From: Coix lacryma-jobi var. lacryma-jobi
Taxonomy: Eukaryota > Streptophyta > Magnoliopsida > Poales > Poaceae
Assembly: GCA_009763385.1 (NCBI GenBank)
Contig: CM019822.1
Location: 13,969,950-14,033,949 of the forward strand
Direction of reading: 5' to 3'
DNA length: 64,000 bases
Below are positions 60,901 to 64,000 of this stretch, in pieces. Numbering within the stretch: the stretch's first letter is position 1; every line of letters starts with the position of its first letter. The position numbers and the translations under genes are program-made. The notes under the pieces were generated by a model. The model was not told the origin of the DNA, ran no database searches, and saw only the letters and a program-made list of their open reading frames with translations.

Positions 60901-61092
60901 ACGCGAGCAGCAGCGTCGCGCGCCATGACTCCCCCCGCCGCTGCAGGAGATTGCGGCAAGCAGTGAGGAAAAATGGAGGAGCAAGCCCCAACAGAGGAGG
61001 AAACCGCTCCAAATCCAAGGACTCGAGCCACAAACTCACGGACTCACCTTCGCTTGCGCCGCCTCCGCGCCGCCCGCGGCCTCCAGATCCAT
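51964..61092 (-). CDS. HAK: HAK/KUP/KT potassium transporter
   Basis: K+ uptake or redistribution carrier of the plasma membrane or tonoplast, probably proton-coupled. Nine exons on the minus strand: 61092-61048, 60940-60451, 60360-60307, 60146-59886, 59775-59723, 59007-58884, 53492-53238, 53147-52741 and 52596-51964. Phases agree throughout and close to 773 aa, normal for the family. Signature blocks: GVVYGDVATSPLYV at residue ~33, GEGGTFALYSL, GDGVLTPA, FALQHYGTH, GSEAMYADLGHFS, VGSQAIITGTFSIIKQC, VKFHEGAWVPI and the terminal LEVGMVYQV. About 12 hydrophobic segments precede a ~200-residue cytosolic tail. It most resembles the rice HAK25-type subgroup from memory, not checked. Intron 6 (58883-53493) holds a 5.25-kb Copia element; without it the intron would be ~132 bp. 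No coding damage is seen. Confidence 0.93.
53580..53814 (-). repeat. 3' LTR of the intronic Copia element
   Basis: 235 bp, TGTTGGAGGTAAC..TTACAGCTACA on the plus strand. It reads identical to 58599-58833. A TATATATT string on the minus strand may be the TATA box. Confidence 0.95.
53836..58548 (-). CDS. Copia gag-pol polyprotein, 1570 aa, unbroken
   Basis: A single frame from ATG 58548 to the stop at 53836. Order: an Ala/Glu/Arg-rich N-terminus; UBN2 gag (residues ~125-330, NYYEWSQTMKLRMQARDLW); a Gly/Arg-rich stretch with zinc knuckle CLNCHQEGHWAREC (~386-399); protease YLDSGATHHMTG (~502-513); integrase zinc finger HERFGHLNF..CDTCVTTKQ (from ~637); the integrase core with VRTDNGGEF-like LRTDNGGEF and QQNGVVERRN; RT with MDVKSAFLNGEL, LYGLKQAPRAW and the catalytic YVDDLIITG (~1252); RNase H YCDSDLAG..SSCEAEY (~1415 on); and the end DQLADILTKAL. 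All catalytic triads are visible and no frameshift or stop is seen, so it may still be active. Confidence 0.96.
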   Translation of the reverse strand: MTSTSAERRARKAKGATEGELGDPSGRAARLKAAEEAAALAVKAAQQAAAAAEAAARTAQELRAEIAAEKGDEEEEVEEEEEDRRNRRPRTPPRDRRRSLSPLRDRRRRGGGRYESPQGRVVYRDSGSGTSWPMLDKTNYYEWSQTMKLRMQARDLWEAVEGGPVQFRDDRRALEVIVAAVPKELGLPLLDKATAKEAWDAIAATRIGVDRVRRATLQRLRREWENIDVKPGEPVEDFALRLSTLHQQLVLHGDRDIDEACVVEKFLRTVPTKYAQIVVAIEQFLDFEALTLEEVTGRLKAVDDREAQAVTEPVSINGKLLYTEEQWRARLKKEKKGAEEAGGSGFKNQRGGGGGRSRGGGRGRGRDAGRGGGRREGNGAGRVGPNTCLNCHQEGHWARECPQPRRDGAERGGGGGNRGGRGGGNRGGGRGGGNQAGQQGGHEGRAQFAECEEDAALFLSHGFVEMEQSTPELNYTAQRVEFFEPRARAYLGADDEEMAGGWYLDSGATHHMTGRRDLFSDLNTNVRGTVRFGDASKVEIKGVGSIVFEAKTGEHRVLHGVYFIPALKNSIMSLGQLDENGSKVVIDDGVLRIWERSSGRLLAKVRRGANRLYVLHMKTAQPVCLAARRDEEAWQWHERFGHLNFEALRRLGKEEMARGMPKIDHVEQVCDTCVTTKQRRRSFPAAATYRAQDHLELVHGDLCGPVTPATSAGNRYILLLVDDATRFMWAVLLSSKDAAADAIKKVKAAAEVESGRKLKVLRTDNGGEFTVAEFAAYCANEGVKRHYSAPHSPQQNGVVERRNQTVVAMARALLKQRQMPAKFWGEAVMTAVHILNRSPTKALGDVTPYEAWHGRAPTVGHLKVFGCVAYTRRLSQLRKLDDRGEAGVFIGYAEGAKAYRVFDPTSQRVRVSRDVVFDEGRGWDWTSPAAGTSGAAGSDFVVEFPWEEEVPGAGGSVQSHSSPPPHSASPEAFPAAESVLDAGEEVSETSRTPSPPPAPASPQVEHVTPLEDDEERLDAYHNDEQLRYRTIDGILGGEQEVPPPAQRLFAELHLTHSGEPISYAEAKDDPAWQAAMKEELRAVERNGTWELVSPRAGHRPISLKWVYKLKKDEKGDVIKHKARLVARGFVQQEGVDYEDVFAPVARIESVRLLLALAAQEGWTVHHMDVKSAFLNGELKEEVYVQQPPGFAIPGEESKVYRLHKALYGLKQAPRAWNAKLDSTLKEMGFKQSKHEAAIYRKGSEGSVLLVGVYVDDLIITGAVKDEVKAFKERMKSTFEMSDLGLLSFYLGIEVQQGKNGTTMKQTHYAKKILELGGMSDCNPAATPMEERLKLSKHSTAKEVDPTQYRRLVGSLRYLVHTRPDLAFSVGYVSRFLEKPTTEHQQAVKRVLRYLAGTLDYGLQFKRAPNSARFVGYCDSDLAGDIDSSKSTTGCLFFLGNSLVSWQSIKQRVVALSSCEAEYVAMTSAATQALWLSRLLADLLGRKVETVELRVDNKSAIALAKNPVFHDRSKHIRVKQHFIRDCIEEGSIRTEYIPTADQLADILTKALGKAKLEDMRSRIGIKQIKKG
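58599..58833 (-). repeat. 5' LTR of the intronic Copia element
   Basis: 235 bp, the partner of 53580-53814, with no difference seen by eye. It would drive minus-strand transcription, the same direction as HAK. Confidence 0.95.
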
Positions 61093-62229
61093 GTCACTCC
61101 CTTGCCCCGCACGCGCGCCTCAATGCGTTACGCCACGCCTGCCGGCTCCATGGCAGCGAACCTAGAGGAATCGTCGTCGGAAAGAAACAAGGAATCGGGG
61201 GCACCGAATCCAGCCGCGGCGGCGCGCCCGGGACCAAGATTTGTCCGTCGGCTTGGCCTGTAGCGAGCGGGAGGAGGCCAACCGACCAACCAGGATAGGC
61301 GAGGCAAAGCAAGGCACACTCCGCACTCCTCCCCGCACCCCCCTCCTTCTAGTAGCTTCCCGCAACCTCGCACAAGCAAGCAAGCTCGCTCGCCCCCACG
61401 CCCGCCGCGCCTCTTAACTCGCTATCAATCAAGTATCAACCGCCCCGTACGAAGCGAAACCGGGCGGTAACTCTCCTCGCTGGACGCGCCCGAGAGCGCC
61501 ACGACAAGCAGAGGCCAAAGGGGCGGAGAGGTCTCTGGCGTAGAGGGCAACCAGCCAGCCAGCCAACCACGGGAGCGCGAGCGAGGGAGAGGAAGATAGG
61601 GATGCCGTTTGCCGTGGGCTCCCTTCCGCTGCCGTGCTGCTCGCCCTACGGTTCTGGATTCCAAACCACCCTGCTTTTTTCTCTCTCCTTTTTTTTTCTG
61701 GGCGAAGTGGGGTGGAGTTAAGGGAAGTGAAGCACGCAGGTTCCCGTTCTTGTAGCCGCGGGAGGTGGCGCGCCGGCGAGGCGAGTGGTGGTCGAGTGGG
61801 AAGCTTGCGTGTGTGTATCGAACGGAACGGGACGCGTGGAGCCGGTCGCTTACTTGCTTGTCGTAACGGGCTTGATACGTCGTTGTACGTTTTGCCTGTT
61901 TTAGTGCTTTTAGGCCCTAATCGAGTGTCTTTTCTTGTTCCACTCCTTTTTGGGTGCACTTTTAAATGGCTGCCAACAGTGAAGTATACGGGTTAGATAG
62001 GAATCCATCATGCTGTCGAGAAGAAACTTCGGAATATATACTATATACTGTACAGGCGTTTGATGGGAAAACATGAATGCCGACATTTTTAAACCAACGG
62101 AACAAGACAGCGCGACTTTCATTTCATTGAATAAAGCATATAAATACAAGTGAGCAGTGAACTACTAGTATTTACGTAAGGAAAAAACCTACCAGTAACA
62201 TCTCTCGTAGCGCACGCTCTAGGTATCTA
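61093..62229 (-). promoter_or_regulatory. 5' leader and upstream region of HAK
   Basis: GC-rich to about 61850, with CT- and GAGA-rich patches, then AT-rich. The open frames here are GC artefacts. No transposon was recognised until 62230. Promoter is assigned by position. Confidence 0.4.
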
Positions 62230-62618
62230 CTCCCTCTGTCCATGAATATTTGTATTCCTAGGAGATTTAGGACAGATTAGTGTGACAAGCAAAATACCAT
62301 TCTGCCCTCCAGTAATCTGAGTTCTAGCATTTACTCTTGCACGTCTAGCGATGTCTGGCTCTTCGTTTGAAGACTGATGGAAGGGTGCATTTAATTCAAA
62401 ATTCAGTCAAATACTCTGTGGAGTACTAGTACGCGCCAAAAATTGGATACACAACCGCAAATATTCATGGACGGAGTAAATGAGAGAGAGGGAGACAGGC
62501 GTTGTGGGCTTCGTTAAATGAGACGGGGAAATCCGAGGGAACCCTTCCATCCTAGGAATACAACCTTTTGTGGACAAATATTTGAGCCAGGAATACAAGT
62601 ATTCATGGACGGAGGGAG
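62230..62618. mobile_element. Stowaway-type MITE, 389 bp
   Basis: The left end CTCCCTCTGTCCATGAATAT and the right end GTATTCATGGACGGAGGGAG are inverted complements, with TA at 62228-62229 and 62619-62620. An internal copy of the same end (ATTCATGGACGGAGTAAAT near 62463) suggests a rearranged or composite element. Confidence 0.82.
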
Positions 62619-62620
62619 TA

Positions 62621-63104
62621 CTCCCTCCGTACAGTAAATACATGTCGTTTTGAATATGGTTTCGGTCAAACAATGAGAATATAAATTATGAATAACTTTT
62701 AAGTTATTGAGACGTGTTTAGTTCCCCAAAAGACCCAAAAAATTTATAGATTTTCCGTCACATCAATCTTTAGATACATGCATGGAGCATTAAATATAGG
62801 TAAAAAATAACTAATTGTACTTTTAGTATGTACATGTCGAAACGAATCATTTGAGACTAGTTAGTCCATATTTGAACAAAGTTTGTCAAATAACAACGAA
62901 AGTGCTACAGATTTCCAAAAAAATCCGGAACTCAACAAGCCCTGAGTTTGAAAATATAAAAATCGATTTGTCTTGAAAAATATTTTCATAAATATATATA
63001 TAACACTTTTTGATAAATATTTTTTTAGCATAAAGAGAGTCAAAATCGTACTTTGGAGATCGTGTCGATGTCCAAAACGTTATTTATTTCCTATACAGAG
63101 GAAG
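62621..63104. mobile_element. Stowaway-type MITE interrupted by another MITE
   Basis: The left end is CTCCCTCCGTACAGTAAATA and the right end TATTTCCTATACAGAGGAAG. It shares the TA at 62619-62620 with the preceding element and has TA at 63105-63106. Removing the insertion at 62711-62942 leaves ~250 bp, a normal size. Confidence 0.82.
62711..62942. mobile_element. Harbinger-type MITE nested in a Stowaway MITE
   Basis: It begins GACGTGTTTAGTTCCCC and ends GGAACTCAACAAGCCC, with TGA on both sides (62708-62710 and 62943-62945). The interior matches the 23598-23825 copy (ATGCATGGAGCATTAAATAT, AGTTAGTCCATATTTGAAC). Confidence 0.85.
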
Positions 63105-63167
63105 TACTACAAATGAGGTGAAATGGAACCTCGTTTTATACCTTTTTCTCAAACAGAAATATATTTA

Positions 63168-63419
63168 GGGTATGTTTGGATGCACCATCTAAATTTTAGC
63201 TGGCTAAATTTAACTGCTAGACATCCAAACAGTCCAGCTAAAGTTTAGCTAGATTTAGCTATTCCAACTCAGCTAAAGATATCTAAAATTTAGCTGAGTT
63301 TATTAGCTGGAGCATCCAAACACACTGCTAAAGTTTAGCTGAGAAACTTTTAGATGACTAAATTTTTACATTGAAATTTTAGCTAGATAAATTTTAGTTG
63401 GATACATCCAAACAGACCC
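63168..63419. mobile_element. Tourist-like MITE, GTTTGGATG family
   Basis: The left end GGGTATGTTTGGATGCACCA and the right end ATACATCCAAACAGACCC are inverted complements. The interior repeats TTTAGCT(G/A) motifs on both strands and would fold into a hairpin. 252 bp; the target duplication is not clear. Confidence 0.75.
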
Positions 63420-64000
63420 ATGCAAAAGGGGCTCGAATATGGTATACTTCATTCATCCCATCTTCGAGGAGTCTATCTCCCTACGGAAATATTAATACTA
63501 ACAATACATAATCAGTATCACTAAATATATTGTTAAATATATTTTTATAATAGACTTATTTGAGGATAAAAGTATTACTAATCTTTTCTAGAATTCTAGT
63601 CAAACTTAAGACATAAATATCATAATGATATACAGATATACATACAACTATGTATTTTTGGAGGGATGAAATTGTCTCTTCCTCCTCCCTCTCTCTCTCT
63701 CATATTTAGTGACACATGGAGCTCACATCAACCTTATGAAGTGTTTTTGAAAGAAATTACAACAAATATTTATAAACGGCTAAAAAGTCATAAGATGACT
63801 GGTTTTTTAAGCATTGTATATCACACGTACAACACACATGTCAACACTTGTTGGGAACACCACACAAATAGCACAACCAAAATAAGAACCAAACAACCAC
63901 TTTCAAGAAAACAACAAAGAACCTCACCATCCATTAAGGTTAAAAAGAATTCTCAGCCACAGACAACAGACAGCACCAAGACAACAACATCTTCAATAGC
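63420..64000. other. AT-rich sequence to the right edge
   Basis: No gene is seen. CTTCATTCATCCC near 63448 and GGAGGGATGAA near 63660 might be the worn ends of another Stowaway element. Confidence 0.3.

Overview
This is a plant nuclear window. The genes have GT-AG introns, Stowaway-, Harbinger- and CACTA-type miniature elements are frequent, and there are LTR retrotransposons and Helitrons. GC-rich first exons and the TE families point to a grass. The abundant GTTTAGTTCC-type miniature element and the Sirevirus suggest a panicoid such as a Sorghum/Miscanthus/Saccharum relative. That taxonomic guess is inference. No prokaryotic features are present.

Left part (1-22 kb) is gene-rich. It holds: the 5' part of a MORF/DAG-like organellar RNA-editing factor (minus, 280-865, probably continuing beyond the left edge); a non-autonomous Helitron (2840-4730) carrying an internal duplicated dimer repeat; a CACTA miniature element (4903-5464) made of serial hairpins plus a tRNA-like Pol III unit; an A1 aspartic protease of the APCB1 type (plus, 9 exons, 5917-9013); an ALMT-type anion channel (minus, 6 exons, 9323-12020), convergent with the protease; an Fcf2-type rRNA-processing protein (plus, 5 exons, 12789-14677), divergent from ALMT; and an NHL-repeat membrane protein (minus, 7 exons, 17534-21301). 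Intron phases and totals were checked by hand and every exon chain closes in frame.

Middle part (22-51 kb) is repetitive. A second Helitron of the same family (27195-50986, about 2.0 kb net) is split by a Sirevirus-like Copia element (27598-49351, about 10.1 kb net). That Copia is itself split by two later LTR insertions: a Tat-lineage Gypsy (31564-38797) that has lost its 3' LTR, and a 4.4-kb solo LTR (42935-47339) holding a 47-bp tandem array. Target-site duplications establish the order for the Sirevirus and the solo LTR.

Right part (51-64 kb) is a HAK/KUP potassium transporter (minus, 9 exons, 773 aa, 51964-61092). Its sixth intron contains a complete 5254-bp Copia element with one unbroken 1570-aa gag-pol and two 235-bp LTRs that read as identical, in the same orientation as the host gene. 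Upstream of HAK lies a pile of miniature elements, including one nested inside another.

The host genes do not form a pathway. The window is a eukaryotic gene island interleaved with waves of transposition.
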